In this document: positions 1 to 5,019 of the stretch, piece by piece
How positions within the stretch are numbered: position 1 is the stretch's first letter
Layout of the letters: each line of letters opens with the position of its first letter
NCBI GenBank assembly: GCA_025938055.1
Contig: JAICQC010000299.1
Span: 1-5,756 of the forward strand
DNA: 5,756 bases
Source of the DNA: Anaerolineales bacterium
Lineage (GTDB): Bacteria > Chloroflexota > Anaerolineae > Anaerolineales > Villigracilaceae
Direction: 5' to 3'
Made by a program: the position numbers and the translations under genes
The notes under the pieces: model-generated
Told to the model about the DNA's origin: nothing
Database searches by the model: none
The model's input: the letters and a program-made list of their open reading frames with translations, nothing else

Positions 1-409
1 CAGCCCCCGCGCCCGCAGCGAGTAACGCTCCGACGATGCCGAAGCAGAGCGCCGTCCCCAAGCCGCCTGCATAAAAACCAATCTGCGTGGCGGGGTCGCT
101 GGATAGATCAGGCAGTGGACCGAAAGGAGTGGGTGTTCCGGTGGCTTGCATATACGCGAGCGCGGCGATGCCACCGAGGATCTGACCCAGGATGATCAAG
201 CCTCCCGCGATGCCCCCGGCCGTCGCGCCGGCGCGGGCACCTTCGTTCTTGGTGAAGGGCTTTTCGCGTTGGGCGGTCAGGAAGCCGGCAACACCACCGG
301 CGACCAGAGACAGAACGGGTCCGCAGAATCCCGCCAGCCCTGCCACGCAGATATTCAAGACCAGACCAATCACACCGACAATCAATCCAATTCTTGTTCT
401 TGGTTGCAT
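1..409 (-). CDS. Glycine-rich multi-pass membrane protein, C-terminus cut by window edge
   Basis: An open minus-strand frame runs from ATG at 407-409 to the window edge without a stop, giving 136 visible residues. The start is supported by AGGAG at 417-421, 7 bases upstream. The protein begins MQPRTRIG and then shows about four hydrophobic, Gly/Ala-rich segments at residues 7-28, 30-46, 60-87 and 111-135. A polar stretch (QREKPFTKNEGAR, 47-59) separates the first pair from the third, and a Pro/Thr/Asp-rich loop (91-109) precedes the fourth. Small-residue packing motifs such as AGGVAG and AGGIAGG suggest tightly packed helices. I do not recognise the family. It resembles the small uncharacterised membrane proteins common in Chloroflexota, but that is an impression. 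It lies 74 bases after the alkD-like gene on the same strand and has its own candidate promoter, so it may be transcribed separately. Confidence 0.75.
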   Translation of the reverse strand, partial: MQPRTRIGLIVGVIGLVLNICVAGLAGFCGPVLSLVAGGVAGFLTAQREKPFTKNEGARAGATAGGIAGGLIILGQILGGIAALAYMQATGTPTPFGPLPDLSSDPATQIGFYAGGLGTALCFGIVGALLAAGAGA

Positions 410-435
410 GACAAATCTCCTTTTGGCTTTTTACT

Positions 436-441
436 ACTATA
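436..441 (-). promoter_or_regulatory. Candidate -10 box for the membrane protein
   Basis: On the minus strand the hexamer TATAGT (5 of 6 matches to TATAAT) lies about 27 bases before the ATG at 409, so a transcript would start near 429 and still include the AGGAG site. No good -35 hexamer is seen 16-18 bases upstream. This is a motif match only. Confidence 0.3.
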
Positions 442-462
442 CAACAGTTCCAGACAGAATGC

Positions 463-479
463 TACGAGTAATCATCGTA
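463..479 (-). other. Small inverted repeat just after the alkD-like gene
   Basis: TACGA (463-467) and TCGTA (475-479) are perfect 5-base arms around a 7-base loop, a few bases beyond the alkD-like stop codon. No T-run follows on the minus strand, so an intrinsic terminator is not supported. It may only be a chance hairpin in the 74-base spacer. Confidence 0.2.
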
Positions 480-483
480 TGTA

Positions 484-1152
484 CTAAGGCTCTAAGTGTT
501 TCATTGCTTCCCTTCGACTCAGCAGATGTAACGGTGTCCTTTCAACAAACTCTTTCACGGCTCCTGGGTCAACGCGGGCATACTGCCGCAGCGCCCAACC
601 GATGGCTTTGTTGATGAAGAATTCATCTGAGCCCAGGTTCTCTCGAATCAGATCACGCAGCAGATCGAAATCGGTCTGCTCCTTATAGTCCAGTTGGAAC
701 AGGAGCGTCGTTCTGCGCAGCCAGAAGTTCTTCGAAGAGCGCCATTTTGGTAGGTATTTTTCACGCACCTCGGGATAACGTTTGAAATGAACACCTGCAA
801 TATGAGAGATGTTGTCCACCGTATCCCACCAGGATTTGTGCGTGATCATGTATTCAAGGGTGTTAATGGCTTTGGATGGGAGCTTCTTTTCCATTCGCTC
901 CAGAATGCTGATGGCAAGGTATTGATATTCGCGGGCAGGCAGCTCCCAAAGTTCGCGAATAACAGGCGCCAGATCTTTTTCTGAGGGCAGTCCCTGTTCA
1001 TGGATGATTTGCCTGAACAGGACTTTCAACTGCGGCGATTTGATCCCCAGATACTCGAACTGGTCGCGCATATACTTTTTCATCGGCGCGGCCTGGGTGG
1101 GATTGGCATTCTGTTCCAACAATGTTTTGACTGAAATAACGTACGGGTGCAT
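484..1152 (-). CDS. alkD: AlkD-type DNA alkylation repair protein (HEAT-like DNA glycosylase)
   Basis: This 222-residue protein belongs to the AlkD/AlkC HEAT-like repeat superfamily, whose AlkD members excise positively charged N3- and N7-alkylated purines to start base excision repair. The helical repeats span the whole chain. The residues known to matter in Bacillus cereus AlkD are present in context: W109 and D113 in SWWDTVD, an arginine in the WLRR motif (R146/R147, matching R148), and a tryptophan in IGWALRQY (W186, matching W187). The length is close to the family's usual 220-240 residues, and the intact set argues for an active enzyme rather than a degenerate paralog. The ATG at 1150-1152 is preceded by GGAG 5 bases upstream, which comes from the last unit of the heptamer repeat at 1158-1192. 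The gene starts 37 bases after the lipoprotein stop and is probably cotranscribed with it. Cytoplasmic, acting on chromosomal DNA. Confidence 0.9.
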   Translation of the reverse strand: MHPYVISVKTLLEQNANPTQAAPMKKYMRDQFEYLGIKSPQLKVLFRQIIHEQGLPSEKDLAPVIRELWELPAREYQYLAISILERMEKKLPSKAINTLEYMITHKSWWDTVDNISHIAGVHFKRYPEVREKYLPKWRSSKNFWLRRTTLLFQLDYKEQTDFDLLRDLIRENLGSDEFFINKAIGWALRQYARVDPGAVKEFVERTPLHLLSRREAMKHLEP

Positions 1153-1157
1153 GTGAT

Positions 1158-1192
1158 CTCCAGTCTCTAATTACCAACTACCAATTACCCTA
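1158..1192. repeat. Five-unit degenerate heptanucleotide repeat filling the lipoprotein-alkD spacer
   Basis: On the plus strand this stretch divides exactly into five 7-base units: two start CTC (CTCCAGT and CTCTAAT) and three start TAC (including TACCAAC and TACCAAT). Read on the minus, coding strand they are units such as ATTGGTA, GTTGGTA and ACTGGAG. The tract makes up nearly the whole gap between two genes. Its first unit on the minus strand contains the TAG stop of the lipoprotein gene (1190-1192), and its last unit supplies the GGAG Shine-Dalgarno of the alkD-like gene (1158-1161). Short tandem heptamers between genes are known from filamentous cyanobacteria (STRR elements). That this is an equivalent family in the present organism is inference. 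Confidence 0.65.
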
Positions 1193-2752
1193 CTTCGCAC
1201 CCGGCGGTTGGGAAAACAATACTACCCACTTCCCGGCGGATTGTTCCGTTACAGATGTCTCCGGCGTGACTACAGTGACCCACGTGCGACCGGGCTTGAG
1301 CGGGAACGGAGTCGTATCGTCGGGATAGAGAAATCGGATCGGCTTGCGGCGTCCTGTTTCGATCTCTGCCTCCGTTGGCACTGTGCTCCAGCGGATGTTG
1401 TACACGCGCCCATCGCGGAATAATAACGCGTCGCCGAGCCAGTCCTGTTCGAGGTGAATGTCCAGGTTGGTCGGCGAGACCACGTCGTGTTTCGTGAAGA
1501 GCACGATCACATTTTCAAAGTGCAGCTGCCGCTGGGTCAGGCGGTCCACTTCGGGGTGCAGCACGCCGGCTGCCTGCTCATCGGCGCTGTCCACGTAGCG
1601 CCACCAGCTTTTGTAGAGCGGGTCGTAGACCCAGGCAGATTGGTTGAGCCATGCAAAGTACACATCCAGGCGCGAGGTGTCCTCACCTCCCTCGGGCGCG
1701 ACCGCGGAGTAGACGTTGCTGCTGTAATCGAGCGTCTGCCCGGGCTGCTGGCTGTCCTTTGCATGCTGGATCAATTCCGGGATGCCCAGCATGTACCCGC
1801 CGCCCTGGATGTCGTGGTCCACAAAGGCGCACTTGGGCAGTTCCACCAGCACCTCGGCGGAGGCGTAGGCATAGATCAGGCACGAGTCCTCGAAGAAGGC
1901 GGCGATGTCGGCGTAGATCAGGCGTCCCGAACGCACTGGTCCTACTTTAGCGGGAGCCAGATCAGAGGTGGGCGGAGGCAATTGCAGCGCGACCAAGCCC
2001 ACGTCGACATGAAGGAGCGATGTGGTGATATCCAGCGCCTCGCTGCGCCCCGTGGCTGGATCCACATCGCTGTCCTGTTCCTCCTGCCCGGCATCTCTCA
2101 ACGCAAATTCCATCTCGGGAGGTTTTACGAACTCAAGGATGTACTTCCCCTTGACGACGTTGAACCCATAGTAGCCGTTGCTGTCGGTAGTGGTCTGTGA
2201 GAGCAGCGCGCCGCTGACGTCATAGAGATTGACGCACACGCCGCCGATTCCATCTTCCCAGGCTTCCTGAAGTCCGTTTTGATTTTCGTCGTGCCAGACA
2301 CGGCTGCCCAGGATGAGGTTGATCTGCCGGAACGGCTCGCGTCTTACTTCGCAATTCCCAACGATGGGGACTTCAGGCGCGGGGAATTCTCCATAGAACG
2401 TCGTCAGGAAGCGCGTCGCGCCTTCGGTGATGTAGACCTCGAAGACGTAGGGCGCGAACGACAATCCCGCCTGCGGGCGCGCCTCGACCGGGAAGTGCGA
2501 GATCGAGACCAGCACCGCCGGGATCTGCAGCAGGGAAGGGTCTTCGACAGGCAGCCCCGTCAACGGGTTATTGATTTCGACAAAGGGAGTCGGTATATCG
2601 GTTTGCGCTGCTGAGGTTTGTTCGGTTGGTGAAGATGTTTCAGGCGTGGATGTTATCTGGGATGGAGGGGGATTCGTGGATGCTGCGGTAATAGGGTTGC
2701 AACTACCGAGGAGAAACGTTATTAACGTGATCTGAACTGCAGAACGGAACAT
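1190..2752 (-). CDS. DUF3048 (YerB-like) lipoprotein with an inserted SdrD-type B domain
   Basis: This is a 520-residue predicted lipoprotein. Residues 1-17 form a short hydrophobic signal ending in the lipobox LGSC, with C18 as the lipid-bearing cysteine. A Ser/Thr/Pro-rich linker follows to about residue 58. The DUF3048 domain opens with NPLTGLPVEDPSLL (62-75), ARPQAGLSFAPYVFEVYITEGATRFLTTF (91-119), and resumes at KVGPVRSGR (269-277). In YerB-type proteins these two pieces are nearly adjacent. The extra stretch between them (about 121-267) contains an SdrD-type B domain. The C-terminal DUF3048 region covers roughly 395-495, including the DALLFRDGRVYNIRW and RFLYPDD segments. Besides C18 there are cysteines at 134, 173, 291 and 308, which could form disulfides outside the cell. 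The function of DUF3048 proteins is not established. The ATG at 2750-2752 is the only plausible start, since a TGA lies in frame just upstream and the signal peptide begins at once, although no clear Shine-Dalgarno is visible. It begins 38 bases after the HIT gene, probably in one operon. Confidence 0.85.
   Translation of the reverse strand: MFRSAVQITLITFLLGSCNPITAASTNPPPSQITSTPETSSPTEQTSAAQTDIPTPFVEINNPLTGLPVEDPSLLQIPAVLVSISHFPVEARPQAGLSFAPYVFEVYITEGATRFLTTFYGEFPAPEVPIVGNCEVRREPFRQINLILGSRVWHDENQNGLQEAWEDGIGGVCVNLYDVSGALLSQTTTDSNGYYGFNVVKGKYILEFVKPPEMEFALRDAGQEEQDSDVDPATGRSEALDITTSLLHVDVGLVALQLPPPTSDLAPAKVGPVRSGRLIYADIAAFFEDSCLIYAYASAEVLVELPKCAFVDHDIQGGGYMLGIPELIQHAKDSQQPGQTLDYSSNVYSAVAPEGGEDTSRLDVYFAWLNQSAWVYDPLYKSWWRYVDSADEQAAGVLHPEVDRLTQRQLHFENVIVLFTKHDVVSPTNLDIHLEQDWLGDALLFRDGRVYNIRWSTVPTEAEIETGRRKPIRFLYPDDTTPFPLKPGRTWVTVVTPETSVTEQSAGKWVVLFSQPPGAK
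1994..2314 (-). other. Inserted SdrD-type B domain (residues about 147-253 of the DUF3048 lipoprotein)
   Basis: The segment has the full outline of an SdrD/Cna-B-like beta-sandwich domain. It opens with LGSRVWHDENQNGLQEAWED, matching the family opening of G-x-x-V-W-x-D-x-N-x-N-G. It continues with an IGGVCVNLYD strand, TTTDSNGYYGF, KGKYILEFVKPP, then DAGQEEQDSDVDPATG, and closes with DVGL. Acidic and Asn side chains D155, N157, N159, E163 and E166, and the DSDVDP loop (227-232), resemble the calcium-coordinating loops of the family. In staphylococcal Sdr proteins such domains form rigid calcium-dependent stalks. Here a single copy interrupts a different domain. Confidence 0.8.
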
Positions 2753-2790
2753 TTTAGCGATGGTTCAGCACAGGCATGTGCCCTGAGTTT

Positions 2791-3273
2791 TTAACCCTCC
2801 ACGAATCCGTTTTTTACCCGCTCATAGGTTCTTTCGAGCGATTCGGGCAGGATGCGTACATCTCCGACAACAGTCATGAAATTCGTGTCTCCGCCCCAGC
2901 GCGGGACGATGTGAATATGGACGTGTGACTTGATCCCCGCGCCCGCCGACTCGCCAATATTGGCGCCCATGTTGAACGCTTCGGGATGATAGATGCCGCG
3001 CAGGACGGTCATGCAGCGCGTGGTCAGTTCCATCATTTCGGCGCGGGTCTGCGGGTCGAGTTCCTCGAGGTTGGGCTTGTGGTCAAACGGGACGACCATC
3101 AAATGACCGCTGGTATAGGGATAGCGGTTGAGGATCACATAGGCGCGCTCGCCGCGCAACGCAATCAGATTCTCGGCGCTGTCTTCCTTCTCCTGCGCGA
3201 GGCAGAAAATACACTCCGTTTCTTTGCTGCTTTCGATGTATTCCATACGCCACGGGGACCAGATGTGATTCAT
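2791..3273 (-). CDS. HIT-family nucleotide-binding protein, Ap4A phosphorylase/hydrolase type
   Basis: A 160-residue protein with the histidine-triad signature HVHIHIVPRW: the three histidines are residues 117, 119 and 121 counted from the chosen start, and the middle one is the expected nucleophile (H119). Upstream are CIFC (C21, C24), a typical zinc-ligand pair of this subgroup, and NRYPYTSGHLMVVP (49-62), part of the nucleotide pocket. The closing WGGDTNFMTVVGDVRILPE is typical of the actinobacterial Ap4A phosphorylase group (such as Rv2613c), which splits diadenosine tetraphosphate and related dinucleotides. The precise substrate is inferred. The frame is open further upstream to 3339, but the ATG at 3271-3273 gives the canonical N-terminus MNHIWSPWRMEYI, and the upstream residues are only translated heptamer repeat. 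No Shine-Dalgarno precedes this ATG. A -10-like box 11 bases upstream suggests an almost leaderless transcript. It is the first gene of the leftward group. Confidence 0.88.
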   Translation of the reverse strand: MNHIWSPWRMEYIESSKETECIFCLAQEKEDSAENLIALRGERAYVILNRYPYTSGHLMVVPFDHKPNLEELDPQTRAEMMELTTRCMTVLRGIYHPEAFNMGANIGESAGAGIKSHVHIHIVPRWGGDTNFMTVVGDVRILPESLERTYERVKNGFVEG

Positions 3274-3284
3274 AGGATGGGTGA

Positions 3285-3293
3285 ATTGTAGCA
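3285..3293 (-). promoter_or_regulatory. Extended -10 promoter element for the HIT gene
   Basis: On the minus strand TGCTACAAT is an extended -10 (TGn plus TACAAT, 5 of 6 matches to consensus). Transcription would start about 7 bases on, near 3278, leaving a leader of roughly 5 bases before the ATG at 3273. The matching -35 position falls inside the heptamer tract and has no TTGACA-like hexamer, as expected if the extended -10 compensates. Confidence 0.45.
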
Positions 3294-3300
3294 GAGAATC

Positions 3301-3377
3301 CCTCTTTCCTCTCTCTTCTTTCCACATTCTACTCTCCACTCACTGTTCTCTGCTCTCTGCTTCCTCCTTCCACCTTC
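3301..3377. repeat. Eleven-unit degenerate heptanucleotide tract in the divergent HIT-xseA promoter region
   Basis: The 77 bases divide exactly into eleven 7-base units with no insertion or deletion. The consensus is C-Y-N-C-T-Y-T: position 1 is C in all eleven, position 4 is C in ten and position 5 is T in ten. Position 3 changes in blocks along the tract: T in units 1-3, A in 4-6, G in 7-9 and C in 10-11. Typical units are CCTCTTT, CTACTCT, CTGCTCT and CTCCTTC. The plus strand is 68 of 77 pyrimidine. The tract fills most of the 130 bases between the two divergent start codons and covers the -35 positions of both candidate promoters. Confidence 0.75.
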
Positions 3378-3390
3378 GGCGTTTTTCGAT

Positions 3391-3396
3391 TATCCT
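3391..3396 (+). promoter_or_regulatory. xseA: Weak candidate -10 box for xseA
   Basis: TATCCT lies 7 bases before the chosen xseA ATG at 3404, which would put the transcript start at or next to the A of the start codon. No Shine-Dalgarno is visible before this ATG, which fits a leaderless message. The hexamer matches the consensus poorly (4 of 6) and no -35 is seen, so this is tentative. Confidence 0.25.
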
Positions 3397-3403
3397 CGCT
3401 TCA

Positions 3404-4621
3404 ATGCAGCCCACACTTTTCTCACAAAACACACAGCAATGGACTGTCTCCAAACTGACGTTCTACATTCGCAAGCTTCTGGAGGAGGACGAGGTCCTTC
3501 AAGACGTCTGGGTGCAGGGGGAGATCTCAAACCTGTCGCGCCCTGCGTCGGGTCATATTTATTTCACACTCAAGGACGCGTCCGCTGCGCTGCGGTGCGT
3601 GATGTGGAAGACGAGCGCGGTGCGTTTGGGGATTCCGCTGCAGGACGGTAAAGCCGTGGAAGTGCACGGCAAGATCGGCCTGTACGAAGTCAGCGGGCAG
3701 TACCAGCTCTACGTCGATCAGATCAGACCTGTGGGAGAGGGCGCGCTGTACCAGGAGTTCATGCGGCTGAAAGCCATGCTTGAAGCTGAGGGATTTTTCG
3801 CTCCCGAGCGCAAGCGTCTCATTCCCATGTTCCCGAAAAAAATAGGGATCGTCACCTCGGCGACGGGCGCGGCACTGCGCGATATGCTCAACACCTTGCG
3901 GCGGCGCTTACCGTTGGTGGAAGTCCTCCTCGCGCCCTCGCCTGTCCAGGGAGTCGAGGCTCCTCCCGCGCTTGTCAAAGCGATCCAATTACTTAATGAC
4001 CAATTACCAGACGTCATCCTCCTCGCCAGAGGCGGCGGTTCCATCGAAGATCTCTGGGCGTTCAACGATGAGCGCGTCGTGCGGGCGGTTGCCATGTCGG
4101 CTGTGCCTATCATCTGCGGCGTGGGTCACGAAACCGATTTCACGCTGTGTGACTTCGCCGCGGACCTGCGCGCCCCCACTCCCACTGCCGCGGCAGAACT
4201 GGCGACTCAGATCACAATGATCGACCTGCGCGCGGCAGTCTCCAATCTCCAGTCTCGCCTCAATTCGGCAACCCTCAATGTGATCGCTGAACAAAAGTCA
4301 TTTCTTTCCTCCCTCGTATCCCAGCTTCGATATATCTCCCCTGACCGCAGAATCCAGTCCGAACGTCAGCGCGTAGACGAACTGACTCGCCGTGCCCACT
4401 CCTCCCTGTTCCATCACCTTCAATTGCAGTCCGCGCATGTGCGAGGGATGAGGCGCCGCCTGGAAGCGTTAAATCCCAATGCCGTTTTGAGGCGCGGATA
4501 TGCCGTGGTGACGCGCAGGGACGATGGCAGAGTTGTATCCCGCGTCGCGCAGGCAAGCGATGAAATGAACGTGAGAGTCAGTGATGGAGAGATTGAAGTG
4601 AGGAAGACAACCTCGCGCTGA
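3404..4621 (+). CDS. xseA: Exodeoxyribonuclease VII large subunit
   Basis: XseA is the catalytic subunit of exonuclease VII, which degrades single-stranded DNA from both ends into short oligonucleotides with the help of several XseB subunits. The 405-residue protein has the N-terminal OB-fold (about 9-105, with VWVQGEISNLSRPASGHIYFTLKD) for DNA binding. The catalytic core follows, with KIGIVTSATGAALRDML (146-162), ARGGGSIEDLWAFNDERV (208-225) and GHETDFTLCDFAADLRAPTPTAAAE (241-265). D160, R209, H242 and D245 fall at the spacing of the catalytic residues of the E. coli enzyme (D155, R205, H238, D241). A coiled coil (about 266-355) and the C-terminal strand region NPNAVLRRGYAVVTRRDDGRVV follow. 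It is about 50 residues shorter than E. coli XseA (456), with the loss in the coiled coil. The frame is open back to 3281, but the ATG at 3404 gives the normal N-terminus and the extra 41 residues would be translated heptamer repeat. It diverges from the HIT gene. Confidence 0.95.
   Translation: MQPTLFSQNTQQWTVSKLTFYIRKLLEEDEVLQDVWVQGEISNLSRPASGHIYFTLKDASAALRCVMWKTSAVRLGIPLQDGKAVEVHGKIGLYEVSGQYQLYVDQIRPVGEGALYQEFMRLKAMLEAEGFFAPERKRLIPMFPKKIGIVTSATGAALRDMLNTLRRRLPLVEVLLAPSPVQGVEAPPALVKAIQLLNDQLPDVILLARGGGSIEDLWAFNDERVVRAVAMSAVPIICGVGHETDFTLCDFAADLRAPTPTAAAELATQITMIDLRAAVSNLQSRLNSATLNVIAEQKSFLSSLVSQLRYISPDRRIQSERQRVDELTRRAHSSLFHHLQLQSAHVRGMRRRLEALNPNAVLRRGYAVVTRRDDGRVVSRVAQASDEMNVRVSDGEIEVRKTTSR
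3985..4008. repeat. Heptamer-repeat-like segment inside xseA (TTACCAA type)
   Basis: CCAATTA occurs at 3985-3991 and again at 4000-4006. The second copy sits in ACCAATTACC (3999-4008), which is identical to 1180-1189 in the intergenic heptamer tract. The spacing is 15 bases rather than 14, so the reading frame is kept. The segment encodes QLLNDQLP (residues 195-202), just before the conserved DVILLARGGGS motif. The two TTA leucine codons look out of place in an otherwise GC-richer gene. It may be chance or a remnant of repeat insertion. Confidence 0.35.
4240..4260. repeat. Heptamer-repeat-like segment inside xseA (CTCCAAT/CTCCAGT type)
   Basis: CTCCAAT (4240-4246) and CTCCAGT (4247-4253) are tandem heptamers, followed by the weaker unit CTCGCCT. 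CTCCAGT is identical to the unit at 1158-1164 in the lipoprotein-alkD spacer. In frame the segment encodes SNLQSRL at the start of the XseA coiled coil, a region that tolerates sequence change. The match is short and could be chance. Confidence 0.35.
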
Positions 4622-4636
4622 GTGCTACGCAATCGA

Positions 4637-4682
4637 CACTTGCACCGCACTGCAACGAACACAGTGCGATGCAGTGCAGGTG
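4637..4682. repeat. Nested inverted repeats in the xseA-xseB gap
   Basis: The 149-base gap between xseA and xseB holds overlapping palindromic arms. CGCACTG (4646-4652) pairs with CAGTGCG (4662-4668) over a 9-base loop. GCACTGCA (4647-4654) pairs with TGCAGTGC (4670-4677) over a 15-base loop. CACTTGCA (4637-4644) pairs with TGCAGGTG (4675-4682) with one G-T pair. The first two share their left arm, so they exclude each other. No T-run follows directly, so a standard intrinsic terminator is not supported. It could be an RNA structure, a processing site or a remnant of a small mobile repeat. The rest of the gap holds the xseB ribosome binding site and no other feature I can defend. Confidence 0.55.
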
Positions 4683-4770
4683 AGCGCCCATACATAAAAT
4701 ATTGAGTTTTTCAAGTGCTATGTTTCGACTGCGCCTGCGGCTCTGCTCAACGCGATAAATAGGAGTTCTT

Positions 4771-5019
4771 ATGCCAAGACCATCATCCAAAAGAGAAAAA
4801 GCTGTGGAAGAATTGACGTATGAAGAAGCTCTCGCCGAATTGGAGGAAATCGTCGCCGCCCTCGAGAGTGAACAAAACCAACTCGAAGAGTCGATCAAGC
4901 TCTTTGAGCGCGGGCAAGCCCTGGCGGCGCGTTGCGGGGTCCTCCTCGAAGCGGCGGAACTAAAAGTGAAAAAGGTCGCCGGTGATGAAATCATCCCCTT
5001 CGAGGAAACACCCGAATGA
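4771..5019 (+). CDS. xseB: Exodeoxyribonuclease VII small subunit
   Basis: This 82-residue protein is XseB, the small helical subunit that binds the XseA coiled coil and is needed for exonuclease VII activity. The family core is complete: LTYEEALAELEEIVAALESEQNQLEESIKLFERGQALAARC (15-55), followed by a second helix with LLEAAELKVKKV (58-69). Its length matches the usual 70-85 residues (E. coli XseB has 80). A short charged N-terminal tail (PRPSSKREK) precedes the helices. AGGAG at 4761-4765, 5 bases before the ATG, is a strong ribosome binding site. Unlike many genomes, where xseA and xseB touch or overlap, here they are 149 bases apart. The stop codon overlaps the next gene's start (ATGA, 5016-5019), so translation of the two is likely coupled. 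Confidence 0.95.
   Translation: MPRPSSKREKAVEELTYEEALAELEEIVAALESEQNQLEESIKLFERGQALAARCGVLLEAAELKVKKVAGDEIIPFEETPE

Noticed and set aside
192..614. Plus-strand open frame of 140 codons
   Set aside because: It runs antisense across the membrane protein, the spacer and the end of the alkD-like gene, with no family features.
1454..2200. Long plus-strand open frame of 248 codons opposite the DUF3048 gene
   Set aside because: It lies wholly antisense to a gene with clear domains, has no recognisable motif or ribosome site, and is the usual mirror of a GC-rich coding frame.
2754..2777. A 7-codon mini-ORF (ATG at 2777, TAA at 2754-2756) ending one base before the lipoprotein start
   Set aside because: It could in principle couple translation for a gene without a visible SD, but so short a frame is expected by chance and has no supporting signal.
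2768..2781. GCACA/TGTGC hairpin between the HIT and lipoprotein genes as a terminator
   Set aside because: The stem is only 5 base pairs with no T-run, and the 38-base spacing suggests cotranscription.
3274..3339. A 22-residue N-terminal extension of the HIT protein
   Set aside because: It is the antisense reading of the heptamer tract. The canonical start MNHIWSPWRMEYI is at 3273.
3281..3403. A 41-residue N-terminal extension of XseA from an upstream in-frame ATG at 3281
   Set aside because: It is mostly a Ser/Leu/His-rich translation of the heptamer tract, it overlaps the HIT promoter, and the ATG at 3404 gives the normal XseA N-terminus.
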